From contig JAEWQX010000028.1 in NCBI GenBank assembly GCA_023399035.1, forward strand, positions 1 to 12,738: a stretch of 12,738 nucleotides of DNA, written 5' to 3'. Position numbers and translations under genes: made by a program. Shown here piece after piece: positions 1 through 6,942 of this stretch. The notes beneath the pieces are model-generated. The model had not been told where the DNA came from, did not search any database, and was given only the letters and a program-made list of their open reading frames with translations. The stretch comes from Bacillota bacterium (lineage in GTDB: Bacteria > Bacillota > Clostridia > Clostridiales > Clostridiaceae). Positions within the stretch are counted from its first letter, which is position 1; every line of letters begins with the position of its first letter.

Positions 1-1
1 C

Positions 2-118
2 ATAACTCATAGACCTTCAGCTCTTAATATTTGTCATAGAATAATAAGATTAGAAAAGGGCCATTTAAAAGAAGTAAGTAAGGATAGTATTTTAGAAGTT
101 GCCACTGAATTATTATAA
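2..118 (+). CDS. ABC transporter ATP-binding protein, C-terminal end (partial)
   Basis: Only the last 38 codons lie in the window; the gene enters from the left edge and stops at TAA 116-118. The visible peptide starts ITHRPSALNICHRIIRLEKG. ITHRxSAL is the H-loop (switch His) of an ABC nucleotide-binding domain, and the following hydrophobic strand ending in a Gly is the usual D/R-I-x-x-L-x-x-G segment before the C-terminal helix. This pattern is typical of exporter-type ATPases (MsbA/CydC-like, with fused membrane and ATPase domains). Substrate and full architecture cannot be seen. It converges on the small minus-strand gene at 189-428, and the two share the hairpin at 128-165. Exporters of this type often accompany peptide natural-product genes, which is suggestive here but not shown. 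Confidence 0.75.
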   Translation: MTHRPSALNICHRIIRLEKGHLKEVSKDSILEVATELL

Positions 119-127
119 AAAATGAAA

Positions 128-165
128 AAATAAGCTTAAGGTTATATTTATCCTTAAGCTTATTT
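128..165. terminator. Bidirectional rho-independent terminator
   Basis: A perfect 14-bp inverted repeat (128-141 with 152-165, arm AAATAAGCTTAAGG) encloses a 10-nt loop. It has an A-rich left flank and T-rich right flank, so it can act in both directions. It lies 10 nt after the ABC gene stop and 24 nt beyond the end of the convergent gene at 189-428. Confidence 0.8.
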
Positions 166-188
166 CTTGCTAATTTACATTTTTAATA

Positions 189-428
189 TTATGAACCACT
201 TACTGTTGAATCATTTGCTCCATGATCCTTTGGATGCCATCTATTATGCACATGACACCATACCCAATCTGGATGCTGAGAAGGCTTTTTATTTGGATCT
301 GTATAATCTTCATTACCTACTCCAGTCATCTCTGTGGGTACCCAATTACAGTAATCTACATACTCTATAGCATTTGTTAATTCTACTGATAAATCTCTTA
401 ATTCTGGCGTACTCCATTCTTTTCTCAT
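189..428 (-). CDS. Small protein with a RiPP-leader-like N-terminus
   Basis: 79 aa. I do not recognise a characterised family. The gene is well supported: ATG at 428 is preceded by AGAGGTG (434-440) with 5-nt spacing, and a promoter lies at 459-487. The N-terminus MRKEWSTPELRDLSVELT resembles the basic-aromatic-x-x-P-x-L-x-x-L-x-V-x-x-T pattern of clostridial RiPP precursor leaders (the YxxP-type leaders read by PqqD-like recognition domains). The rest is polar and rich in Trp, His, Pro and Asp, has two cysteines (C27, C58) and includes HPDWVWCHVHNRWHPKDHG, a plausible metal-binding or modifiable segment. No maturation enzyme is visible; an ABC-transporter end lies just downstream on the other strand. 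The RiPP assignment is inference. The alternative is an unmodified small secreted or metal-binding protein. Confidence 0.65.
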   Translation of the reverse strand: MRKEWSTPELRDLSVELTNAIEYVDYCNWVPTEMTGVGNEDYTDPNKKPSQHPDWVWCHVHNRWHPKDHGANDSTVSGS

Positions 429-458
429 TTTTTCACCTCTTATTTCTATTTCAGTAAT

Positions 459-487
459 ATTTTACCATATTTTTTATTATTTTACAA
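459..487 (-). promoter_or_regulatory. Promoter of the small RiPP-like gene
   Basis: On the minus strand: TTGTAA (482-487), 17-nt spacer, TAAAAT (459-464). A start about 7 nt downstream gives a leader of roughly 25 nt before the ATG at 428. Confidence 0.6.
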
Positions 488-585
488 TTTGTAGGATAAT
501 AATTTTTTTATATAAAAATCGCCTTACTTAGACAAACGTATTACAAAAGGAACTATATAAAAATAAATTTCGATACTAGCCAATA

Positions 586-619
586 AAAAAAGGGAATTCG
601 TATTCGAATTCCCTTTTTT
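586..619 (+). terminator. Hairpin just upstream of the transposase
   Basis: A 15-bp perfect stem (586-600 with 605-619; core GGGAATTCG/CGAATTCCC inside A6/T6) with a 4-nt loop. It is a canonical terminator on the plus strand and, because of the A/T flanks, on the minus strand too. It ends 15 nt before the transposase ATG, so it should block read-through from outside into the transposase gene, as protective hairpins in IS ends do. Confidence 0.65.
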
Positions 620-634
620 GCATATAATATCGTT

Positions 635-2224
635 ATGAAAAACTTCAAAAAGAATGTGATACCTATGCAACAAATAGGTTTTCCAATACAGGTCCCTTTT
701 ATACCTAAAGAAGATGATCCTGTAAGACTGCTATTTGAAGTTACGGAGGGATTAGATTATACAAATTTATATGAAACATACTCTACATTAGGTAGAAATC
801 CAGCAGTCGATCCAGTCACTTTATTTAGGATATTAATATATGGAGATATGAACAAGATATACTCCAGTAGAGAATTAGAAAAAGCTTGCAAACGTGATAT
901 AAACTTTATTTGGCTTTTGCAGGGGCAAAAGGCTCCGGATCATAATACAATTGCTAGATTTAGAAGTGAACGTTTGGTAAATTGTCTTCGTGATTTATTT
1001 AATCAACTTATTATTTATTTAGGAGAAAATAATGAAATTCAATATGAAAACTTATTTGTAGATGGTACAAAAATCGAAGCGAATGCTAATAAATATACTT
1101 TTGTATGGAAAAAAGCAACTGATAAGTTTGAAAATAAACTACAAGAAAAAATTAAAGATACTTTAAAACATTTAAAAGATGATTTAGGTATAGAAAATAA
1201 TATTGATAATGATAAAATAACAGTTGATTTCGCCTCTAAAATATTACACAAGTTAGAGACTATTAAAGTTGAAAATAAAATTGAATTTGTTCATGGAAAA
1301 GGTAAAAGAAAAAGCAAATTACAAAAATACTTTGAATCACTTGAAGAATTTATAGAAAAACAAAGTAAATATGATGAATATAATAGCATCTTTGATGGTC
1401 GAAATAGCTTCTCGAAAACTGATAAAGACGCAACTTTCATGCATATGAAAGAAGACCATATGAAAAATGGTCAACTTAAACCAGGATATAATATTCAAAT
1501 TGGTGTTGAAGGAGAATACATAGTTGGTGTTGATATTTCAAGTGAAAGAGCTGATCAGTTAACATTCATACCATTTCTTGATAAACTTGAAAAAGATTTA
1601 CCTGAAAAATTTAAAAATGTTATAGCTGACGCTGGATACGAAAGTGAAGAAAATTATAAATATTTAAGTGAACATAATCAAAATCCATATATTAAACCAC
1701 AAAACTACGAAAAGGCAAAAAGTAAAAAATTTAAAAATGATATTAGTAAGAGAGAAAATATGATTTATAATTCTGAAGATGATTATTACATATGTGCTTA
1801 TGGCAAAAGATTAGTTCCTGTTTCAAGCAAAATTAAAGTATCTAAATCTAACTATAAATCAGTAGTTACAATTTACGAAAGTGAAGACTGCAATGGCTGT
1901 CCATATAAAGATAAATGTACTAAAGCTAAAGGTAATAAGAGACTTCATGTATCTAAAGATTTTCTTGAAAAACGTAATGAATCTCTTAAAAATATCTCAA
2001 CGCCCGAAGGAAAAATTTTAAGAATGAATCGTTCTATTCAGGTCGAAGGTGTCTTTGGCGTTTTAAAACAAGATTACGCATTTAGAAGATTCTTACTTCG
2101 TGGTAAGAAGAATGTATTGGTAGAATTTACATTGCTCGCATTTGCTTATAATATTCAAAAACTATTTAATAAAACTATTAAAAATAGAAATGGAATATTG
2201 TTACATATTCCTAAAACAGCTTAA
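635..2224 (+). CDS. IS1182-family DDE transposase
   Basis: 529 aa, full length for the family and uninterrupted. It has an N-terminal DUF772-type domain (about residues 30-115, with YSSRELEKACKRDINFIWLL and APDHNTIARFR) and then a DDE_Tnp_1-like catalytic domain. Likely catalytic residues are D143 (LFVDGTKIEA), D332 (VIADAGYE) and E471 (IQVEGVFGVLK). C387, C419, C422 and C428 form a Cys cluster in the insertion before the Glu, as is common in this family. A charged, coiled-coil-like insertion spans about 165-250. The start is uncertain: ATG 635 has no SD and lies 6 nt after TATAAT (623-628), so its transcript would be nearly leaderless. Met11 (665) also starts close to where family members usually begin but lacks a clear SD. 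Low translation would suit a transposase. Confidence 0.9.
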   Translation: MKNFKKNVIPMQQIGFPIQVPFIPKEDDPVRLLFEVTEGLDYTNLYETYSTLGRNPAVDPVTLFRILIYGDMNKIYSSRELEKACKRDINFIWLLQGQKAPDHNTIARFRSERLVNCLRDLFNQLIIYLGENNEIQYENLFVDGTKIEANANKYTFVWKKATDKFENKLQEKIKDTLKHLKDDLGIENNIDNDKITVDFASKILHKLETIKVENKIEFVHGKGKRKSKLQKYFESLEEFIEKQSKYDEYNSIFDGRNSFSKTDKDATFMHMKEDHMKNGQLKPGYNIQIGVEGEYIVGVDISSERADQLTFIPFLDKLEKDLPEKFKNVIADAGYESEENYKYLSEHNQNPYIKPQNYEKAKSKKFKNDISKRENMIYNSEDDYYICAYGKRLVPVSSKIKVSKSNYKSVVTIYESEDCNGCPYKDKCTKAKGNKRLHVSKDFLEKRNESLKNISTPEGKILRMNRSIQVEGVFGVLKQDYAFRRFLLRGKKNVLVEFTLLAFAYNIQKLFNKTIKNRNGILLHIPKTA

Positions 2225-2240
2225 TGGAATAATATGTAAA

Positions 2241-2271
2241 ACAAATAGAAGGCTTAATACCTTCTATTTGT
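2241..2271 (+). terminator. Terminator after the transposase
   Basis: 12-bp perfect stem ACAAATAGAAGG/CCTTCTATTTGT (2241-2252 with 2260-2271) and a 7-nt loop, beginning 16 nt after the stop codon. The T-tract is weak (TGTGTTT). Confidence 0.6.
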
Positions 2272-2337
2272 TGTGTTTAAAATTAAATTTATTATCACTA
2301 ATTACATAATATAAACTGAATAATTTTTCTAAAAAAC

Positions 2338-2396
2338 AAAAAAGAGGCCGTCTACATAAATGATTTAAAAATCATTTATGAGACATCCTCTTTTTA
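2338..2396. terminator. Long bidirectional hairpin between transposase and zinc-ribbon gene
   Basis: A near-perfect inverted repeat with arms of about 26 nt (AAAAAGAGG, then a 2-nt mismatch, GTCT, one bulged A, CATAAATGATTT). On the minus strand it follows the zinc-ribbon stop by about 10 nt and ends in TTTTTTG, so it is that gene's rho-independent terminator. On the plus strand it ends in TTTTT and backs up the transposase terminator. Its length and symmetry exceed what termination needs; see findings. Confidence 0.75.
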
Positions 2397-2405
2397 AAAC
2401 ATATA

Positions 2406-2561
2406 TTATTTTCTATTATTTTGTTGCTTTCTAGCTCTTCTACAATCTGCACATCTAACTGGATCATTTTCAAATCCTTTTTCTTTGTAGAATTCTTGTT
2501 CTCCAACTGTGAAAACGAATTCCTTTCCACAATCTTTACATACGATAGTCTTATCTTCCAT
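2406..2561 (-). CDS. Zinc-ribbon domain protein (zf-trcl type)
   Basis: 51 aa, starting MEDKTIVCKDCGKEFVFT and ending in a basic RRARKQQNNRK tail. Two Cys pairs, CKDC (C8, C11) and CADC (C37, C40), separated by 25 residues with the EQEFYxxKGF motif, match the probable zinc-binding domain family (PF13451) found as small standalone proteins in clostridia. Its role is unknown; the basic tail suggests nucleic-acid or ribosome binding (inference). ATG 2561 is preceded by AAGGAGG (2571-2577) at good spacing. A promoter lies at 2674-2702 and the leader is about 105 nt, long for so small a gene, with a segment that can mask the SD. It is monocistronic, ending at the hairpin 2338-2396. Confidence 0.9.
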   Translation of the reverse strand: MEDKTIVCKDCGKEFVFTVGEQEFYKEKGFENDPVRCADCRRARKQQNNRK

Positions 2562-2565
2562 TTCT

Positions 2566-2621
2566 AATTTCCTCCTTATTTAAAGACTTAGTCAACTAAT
2601 ACTTTCTCATAAGGAGAAATT
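2566..2621 (-). promoter_or_regulatory. SD-sequestering inverted repeat in the zinc-ribbon leader
   Basis: In the minus-strand RNA, leader segment AAUUUCUCCUUAU (2609-2621) is complementary to AUAAGGAGGAAAUU (2566-2579), which contains the SD, with a single bulged base. The same leader segment can instead fold locally (UUUCUC/GAGAAA, about 2604-2620), freeing the SD. Two mutually exclusive folds suggest control of translation, for example by temperature; this is inferred from sequence alone. Confidence 0.45.
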
Positions 2622-2673
2622 TTTAATTAAATTAAATCTTTGAATATTAATGTTTCCTTTTAGGAACAATATT

Positions 2674-2702
2674 ATTATATCATGACTACATTTAAAACAC
2701 AA
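2674..2702 (-). promoter_or_regulatory. Promoter of the zinc-ribbon gene
   Basis: Minus strand TTGTGT (2697-2702), 17-nt spacer, consensus TATAAT (2674-2679) with extended -10 TGA just before it. Transcription would start near 2667. The rest of the gap to 2854 is AT-rich and holds nothing else I can support. Confidence 0.65.
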
Positions 2703-2854
2703 GGATTTATTATTATTTTTTATATTTTTTTGTAAATATTATCATCCGCACCATACCTTAATTTTAACCTACTCAAATTTTGCTGTTTAAAAGAATTGTC
2801 TTAATTATTAGACTATTTTTTAAATTTTAAATTGTATCTCCTTTTTTACCAATT

Positions 2855-4528
2855 TTATATTCCTTCATCATTCAAAAATTCGTCGGTATCACTGTTGTCC
2901 TGTCTATTTTCTTCCTGTTCTTTCTGTTGTTCCTCTACATTGCCAAGAGAGTTATTGATAAATGAATTAACAATGATATATCTACTTGATCCAACTTTTA
3001 TAAACTTCATTTCAACGCTGTCACCAACTGCAGTCAATGCTACATCTCTTGCTGTTTCAGTCGAAACCTGAAATATATTGTCATCATCTTTTAATTTAAT
3101 ATCATAAATACTTGTTCCGTCTTTTATTACAACACCAATTCTTTCTACTTCACCAGTAATTGATTCTTCTTTGTTTCCACCTTCAAGGGAAATACTTGTA
3201 TTAGTAAGCCCTTCAAGATATTTATTTAATGTACCCTGAAGTGTATCTCCTACACCTACAGTATTGTAATTCTTCACATTAACCATTGCATACTGCTTTA
3301 CAAGTCCATTAGAATCCTTAAGTGTCATAAAGTAAGTTGGTTCATTCTGTATGTTGATCAGATAAGGGAATGTTGCTGTATATCTATACTGCTGAACTTT
3401 ACCTTCTGCAGATTTCATACTTGCATTTTCTGTAGCTCCTGAAGTCTTATAAAGCTTAGTTTCTCCAGTTCTTGTATTTGTTAAAGTAAATCCTACAAGT
3501 GATTCATCACTTCCTACAGATGTTATTCCAGTATAGTAGTAACATGAATCATCATTGTATATGATATTCATTCCATCTGTTGCTGTAAGCTTATCCTTGT
3601 CAGTAAAATTGAACACCCCATGAACAAGTTGTCCCCATTTATTGATATATCTGTTTATAAAGCTTTTTGGCTGTATTATATCAATCCATTCTGGTGCATT
3701 GTCTATATCATAAGTATGTGATTCACCAGTCTGTGCATCCATAACTAATACACCTATTGCTTTTGCTTCTGAAATTCCAATTGCATTATCATATCTTGTA
3801 ATAACCCAGTAAGGCTTACCACTATCATCAAGCTCAAAAGTGTAATCAGTATGACCTGCTTTTAAATCCCTTAAATATGATGCAAGTCTTAAATCGCTGA
3901 ATAAATAAGCTGAATCAAGATATTTAATATTAATAGATGATCCATTTAATTCAGTAACAAGCTCTACATCATTTTGATTAGTAGCACTAACCTTTATATA
4001 ACCTGTAGTACCTTCCCTGTTTGTAAGCCATTTTAAAAATGATGAATGTTCAAGTGGTGCTACATAATATAACTCACCATTTATACTCTGAAGACATAAA
4101 TCCCCAACAGTAACCTGACTTCCAAGACTTGCAATTTCACCAAGCTTTTTATCTGCAAGCTTGCCTGCAAGGTCCTTATCTATAGTTGGAAGCTGATTTA
4201 AATCAATATATTTTATTTCACTAGAAAAATCCACCTCTTCAACATTTCCAATTAAATTTCTATGTGCTTTGTAATTGACTATCGGACTACATGCAACTGC
4301 TGCTATAACATATATACCTGCTGCTGCAAAAGCTGTCATTATATATTTCTTACTCTTGATAAAGAAACCATATCCTAATGCACATATTACAAATACAGCT
4401 GTTATTGTCAATGCATTAAGACTTAAATCAAGTACAAGACTTCCATTAAAAAATACAAATATGCCAACAACAACATAAGCTGCTATTAGTATTTTTATAA
4501 ACTTAAATAAATTTCCTTTCGTCTCCAT
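2855..4528 (-). CDS. Conserved membrane-anchored protein of unknown function
   Basis: 557 aa from the ATG at 4528. An in-frame ATG 18 nt upstream (4546) is disfavoured because GGAGG lies between them, 7 nt before the 4528 ATG. Three hydrophobic helices lie near the N-terminus, at about residues 10-28, 36-56 and 62-82, followed by about 470 residues of soluble, probably extracytoplasmic domain, mostly beta-like with many Tyr/Asn/Thr, and an acidic low-complexity tail (QQKEQEENRQDNSDTDEF). I see no catalytic motif and do not recognise the family with confidence. Residues from about 440 on (short beta repeats around GEVERIGVVIKDGTSIYDIK) look like an OB- or SH3-like barrel. It appears to be monocistronic, with its own extended -10 promoter. 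A role in the cell envelope is only a guess from topology. Confidence 0.8.
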   Translation of the reverse strand: METKGNLFKFIKILIAAYVVVGIFVFFNGSLVLDLSLNALTITAVFVICALGYGFFIKSKKYIMTAFAAAGIYVIAAVACSPIVNYKAHRNLIGNVEEVDFSSEIKYIDLNQLPTIDKDLAGKLADKKLGEIASLGSQVTVGDLCLQSINGELYYVAPLEHSSFLKWLTNREGTTGYIKVSATNQNDVELVTELNGSSINIKYLDSAYLFSDLRLASYLRDLKAGHTDYTFELDDSGKPYWVITRYDNAIGISEAKAIGVLVMDAQTGESHTYDIDNAPEWIDIIQPKSFINRYINKWGQLVHGVFNFTDKDKLTATDGMNIIYNDDSCYYYTGITSVGSDESLVGFTLTNTRTGETKLYKTSGATENASMKSAEGKVQQYRYTATFPYLINIQNEPTYFMTLKDSNGLVKQYAMVNVKNYNTVGVGDTLQGTLNKYLEGLTNTSISLEGGNKEESITGEVERIGVVIKDGTSIYDIKLKDDDNIFQVSTETARDVALTAVGDSVEMKFIKVGSSRYIIVNSFINNSLGNVEEQQKEQEENRQDNSDTDEFLNDEGI

Positions 4529-4559
4529 AAATAATCCTCCATTCATATTTATGGTTTAA

Positions 4560-4568
4560 ATTATAACA
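4560..4568 (-). promoter_or_regulatory. Extended -10 promoter of the membrane protein gene
   Basis: Minus strand TGTTATAAT: consensus -10 TATAAT (4560-4565) with the extended TG (4567-4568). There is no good -35 at 16-18 nt, as expected for extended -10 promoters. The leader would be about 25 nt. Confidence 0.55.
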
Positions 4569-4725
4569 TAATAAGTTTTTAAATACCATATAGTTTTCAT
4601 AATTTTCTATTAATTTTTTTTTTAAAACGCTAAGACATCTCTTCTACACCTGCATAATTAAAAGTTAAACTGCTGCTTTCAGTTTATACTACAGAACATT
4701 CTATAATTTTCTGCACAATAAAAAG

Positions 4726-4756
4726 CCTCTGTATTTAAGCTGTCAAAATACAGAGG
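4726..4756 (-). terminator. Rho-independent terminator, minus strand
   Basis: Perfect 11-bp stem CCTCTGTATTT/AAATACAGAGG with a 9-nt loop, followed on the minus strand by GCTTTTTATT. No gene ends just before it: the nearest minus-strand gene stops at 5065 and has its own terminator at 4921-4972. It therefore either backs up that one or ends an unannotated transcript from 4757-4920. Confidence 0.7.
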
Positions 4757-4790
4757 TCCAAATATTATAAAAGGATATACTTCTAAAATT

Positions 4791-4918
4791 AAATACAACA
4801 ATAATATGTGGAAATTGTATTTATGAATGCAGCGAAAGGCAATGGCATAGCAATCACTGCATTCTAGAAATATTCCCTTTGGGGGCTGTTTAATTGTGCT
4901 GCATAAATTTATACAACG
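4791..4918. other. Structured intergenic segment, possible ncRNA
   Basis: Part of the 517-bp gap 4548-5064. It has two mutually exclusive pairings: GAATGCAG (4825-4832) with CTGCATTC (4857-4864), or TTGTAT+ATGCAGC (4815-4820, 4827-4833) with GCTGCAT+ATACAA (4898-4904, 4911-4916). A further 8-bp repeat AAATACAA/TTGTATTT brackets 4791-4822. The segment is more GC-rich than its flanks and lies between two minus-strand terminators. I cannot match it to a known riboswitch or ncRNA class. Short open frames exist on both strands but lack an SD. Confidence 0.35.
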
Positions 4919-4920
4919 AA

Positions 4921-4972
4921 AAAGAGATAATGAGATCTTTACATAAACTTTTCGAGACCTCGTTATCTCTTT
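4921..4972 (-). terminator. Terminator of the glycerol-3-phosphate operon
   Basis: Arms 4921-4937 and 4956-4972 pair over 17 positions (AAGAGATAACGAGGTC against GATCTCATTATCTCTT, with one G-U and one mismatch) around an 18-nt loop. It is followed on the minus strand by TTTTTCG and lies about 90 nt after the DUF1667 stop. Confidence 0.75.
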
Positions 4973-5064
4973 CTTAAATTATATATTTATAATATCATAT
5001 ATTAGTGTTTTTTTCAATACTTTCCATATATTTTATTTATTTTTATTCATTGCTATACATCCAT

Positions 5065-5430
5065 TCAAATCTTATTTTTCAATGAACTTACATCTCTACA
5101 TGCAACAATATCTACACCTGTTCCCAGTACATTTTTAATTATAATATCACCAAGTTTTACTGGTGCACTAACTACTGTCTTATTTATTTCTTTCATGCAC
5201 TGAAAGTTTAATCCTTTTGGAATCGGCTCCTTTGTTTTAACAGGCACAACTGGTAGGACTCCATCTTCAACTTTTACAGTAGTAGTTATAACCCTTACCG
5301 GATTAGTCACTTCATTTAGTCCATACTCAGCCCCTCTCTTACAGCTGTTTCCACTTACTTTATTTTCATCTATATTTACTTTTAAATGACATCCTTTGGG
5401 ACAGCATATACAAATCAATTCTCTTTCCAT
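5065..5430 (-). CDS. DUF1667 Cys-rich protein of the anaerobic G3P dehydrogenase operon
   Basis: 121 aa from ATG 5430. A GTG three codons upstream (5439) lies only 1 nt from the GGAG SD, whereas the ATG has 10-nt spacing. The N-terminus carries C7, C9, C10 and C14 (ICICCPKGCHLKV) plus C30 (SCKRG), an Fe-S or metal-binding pattern typical of DUF1667 (PF07892). Members regularly follow GlpA/GlpB-like flavoproteins in clostridia, Thermotogales and spirochaetes. It probably serves as an electron-transfer or assembly partner of the dehydrogenase, in place of the Fe-S membrane subunit GlpC of enterobacteria (inference from context). It starts 69 nt after the preceding gene, is the last gene of the operon, and is followed by the terminator 4921-4972. 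Confidence 0.88.
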   Translation of the reverse strand: MERELICICCPKGCHLKVNIDENKVSGNSCKRGAEYGLNEVTNPVRVITTTVKVEDGVLPVVPVKTKEPIPKGLNFQCMKEINKTVVSAPVKLGDIIIKNVLGTGVDIVACRDVSSLKNKI

Positions 5431-5499
5431 TACACTCACACTCCGTATTAATTAACTTAATAATTGCAGATTATATAACTTCTCTTAACTTCATATTTT

Positions 5500-6750
5500 C
5501 TAAGCTTCCTCCAGAGATACTGTGATATCTCCATTTGCCTTTTCAAGGAGAACTCTGCTCAAAATAACCTTTTCCATTTCTGATGGTGCTAAATGAGACC
5601 TTTTAAATTTTGCAATAACTTCATCACCGCTTCTTACCACTAGAGCTTTATCACGATAGATGTTATTGACTCTCATGAATATGGTAAGCTTGTCATCAAC
5701 TGCATTTACATTTAACCTTTGTGGAACAGTATAATTTACATTTGCTCCATTGATTATTTCTACATAATTATCTTTATTTAATTCATCTTTGATATATTTT
5801 GCTGCACATGCTCCTGCATGTTTTGATTCCTCAGTAACGAAATCAACAAGGTCATGGACATGGACTACATTTCCACATGCAAATATACCTGGCACAGATG
5901 TTTCCATACTTTCTGTAACCTTCAATCCATTAGTTCTTCTATCCGGCTCAATACCTGCATTATAAGAAAGCTCATTTTCTGGAATCAAACCCACAGATAA
6001 TAATAATGTATCAACATCAAATTCCTTTTCTGTTCCCTTAATTGGCTGTTTATTTTCATCAACTTGTGCAATTATGACCTTTTCCAGTCTTTCCTTTCCT
6101 ATAATATCCACAACTGTATGAGAAAGATACAAAGGAATATCATAATCATTCAAGCATTGAACAATATTTCTGTTTAACCCATTAGAATACGGACAAAGTT
6201 CAACGACTGCTTTTACTTTTGCTCCTTCAAGAGTCATTCTTCTTGCCATTATAAGTCCTATATCCCCTGAACCTAAAATCAGTACTTCTTTTCCAGGCAT
6301 ATATCCTTCAACGTTTATATATCTCTGAGCTGCACCTGCACTGAACACTCCTGATGGTCTGTCACCAGGTATATTGATTGCTCCTCTTGTTCTTTCCCTG
6401 CATCCCATTGCAAGAATTATTGCCTTTGTCTTTAGCTCCATGTATCCTTCACTGCTGTTTATTGCATGAACTGTCTTATCTTTTTCTATATCAAGTACCA
6501 TAGTATCCAGCTTTACTTCAACATTTGTATCTTCAATCATTTTAATAAATCTGTATGCATACTCTGGGCCAGTAAGCTCTTCCTTGAAGGTATGAAGTCC
6601 GAATCCATTATGTATGCACTGATTCAAGATTCCACCAAGTTCCTTATCTCTTTCTAAAATCAATATTTTCTTTATTCCATTGTTATATGCTTCATAAGCT
6701 GCTGCAAGTCCTGCTGGACCTCCACCTATTACAATTAATTCATAATTCAT
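5500..6750 (-). CDS. FAD/NAD(P)-dependent oxidoreductase, GlpB-like partner of GlpA
   Basis: 416 aa from ATG 6750. It has a two-dinucleotide-fold (Pyr_redox_2) layout: FAD site IGGGPAGLAAA (residues 8-18), NAD(P) site LGSGDIG (159-165), and the second FAD-binding motif FACGNVVHVHDLVDFV (about 290-305). C44 (ILNQC) and C117 (AMGCRER) are conserved-type cysteines of this subfamily. It most likely passes electrons from the FADH2 of GlpA to NAD(P) or another carrier. The start is debatable: homology favours 6750, which has only a weak AAAGG SD. A strong GGGAGG (6796-6801) lies upstream, 12 nt before an in-frame TTG at 6783; that start would add 11 residues. It is co-transcribed with glpA, 192 nt downstream of it. 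The gap 6751-6942 has no terminator that I can see. Confidence 0.9.
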   Translation of the reverse strand: MNYELIVIGGGPAGLAAAYEAYNNGIKKILILERDKELGGILNQCIHNGFGLHTFKEELTGPEYAYRFIKMIEDTNVEVKLDTMVLDIEKDKTVHAINSSEGYMELKTKAIILAMGCRERTRGAINIPGDRPSGVFSAGAAQRYINVEGYMPGKEVLILGSGDIGLIMARRMTLEGAKVKAVVELCPYSNGLNRNIVQCLNDYDIPLYLSHTVVDIIGKERLEKVIIAQVDENKQPIKGTEKEFDVDTLLLSVGLIPENELSYNAGIEPDRRTNGLKVTESMETSVPGIFACGNVVHVHDLVDFVTEESKHAGACAAKYIKDELNKDNYVEIINGANVNYTVPQRLNVNAVDDKLTIFMRVNNIYRDKALVVRSGDEVIAKFKRSHLAPSEMEKVILSRVLLEKANGDITVSLEEA

Positions 6751-6942
6751 ATATATTACAGCCTTTACAATCAACACTGTCAATTGTTCAAGCTTCCTCC
6801 CTTCCACTACGCTCTATTTCATAAATTCTATAATCTTAATCTGGTCTTATGATGTTTTCAAATTATATTTTTACTTATCACCATATAATATAAATCCAGT
6901 CCTTTATTACTAATCCTGTTATGTCAAAATTAATACTGAAGC

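Larger units (their letters stand above)
586..2271 (+). mobile_element. IS1182-family insertion sequence, approximate limits
   Basis: A single-transposase unit. The limits given are only the outer edges of the two hairpins that bracket the transposase (586-619 and 2241-2271). By eye I found no convincing terminal inverted repeats or target duplication within about 100 bp on either side, so the true ends may lie outside these coordinates, or the ends may have decayed. The insertion lies upstream of the small gene at 189-428 and faces away from it. Confidence 0.55.

Noticed and set aside
189..428. Lasso-peptide reading of the small gene with core starting at Gly36 and Asp at ring position 9
   Set aside because: The expected Thr at position -2 of the core is missing (Met instead), the follower is long for a lasso peptide, and no lasso enzymes are visible.
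429..2405. Terminal inverted repeats and target duplication for the IS element
   Set aside because: Comparing both flanks by eye gave only AT-rich partial matches, none in inverted orientation with convincing length.
2720..2797. Minus-strand open frame reading QNLSRLKLRYGADDNIYKKI, superficially like the AICAR transformylase start
   Set aside because: It has no start codon with an SD, overlaps the zinc-ribbon promoter region, and the likeness is limited to LKLxYG; probably coincidence or an unidentifiable remnant.
4806..4865. Short open frames on both strands (for example GTG-initiated, ending NGIAITAF on the plus strand)
   Set aside because: No SD on either strand, and the same bases form inverted repeats, so RNA structure is the better explanation.
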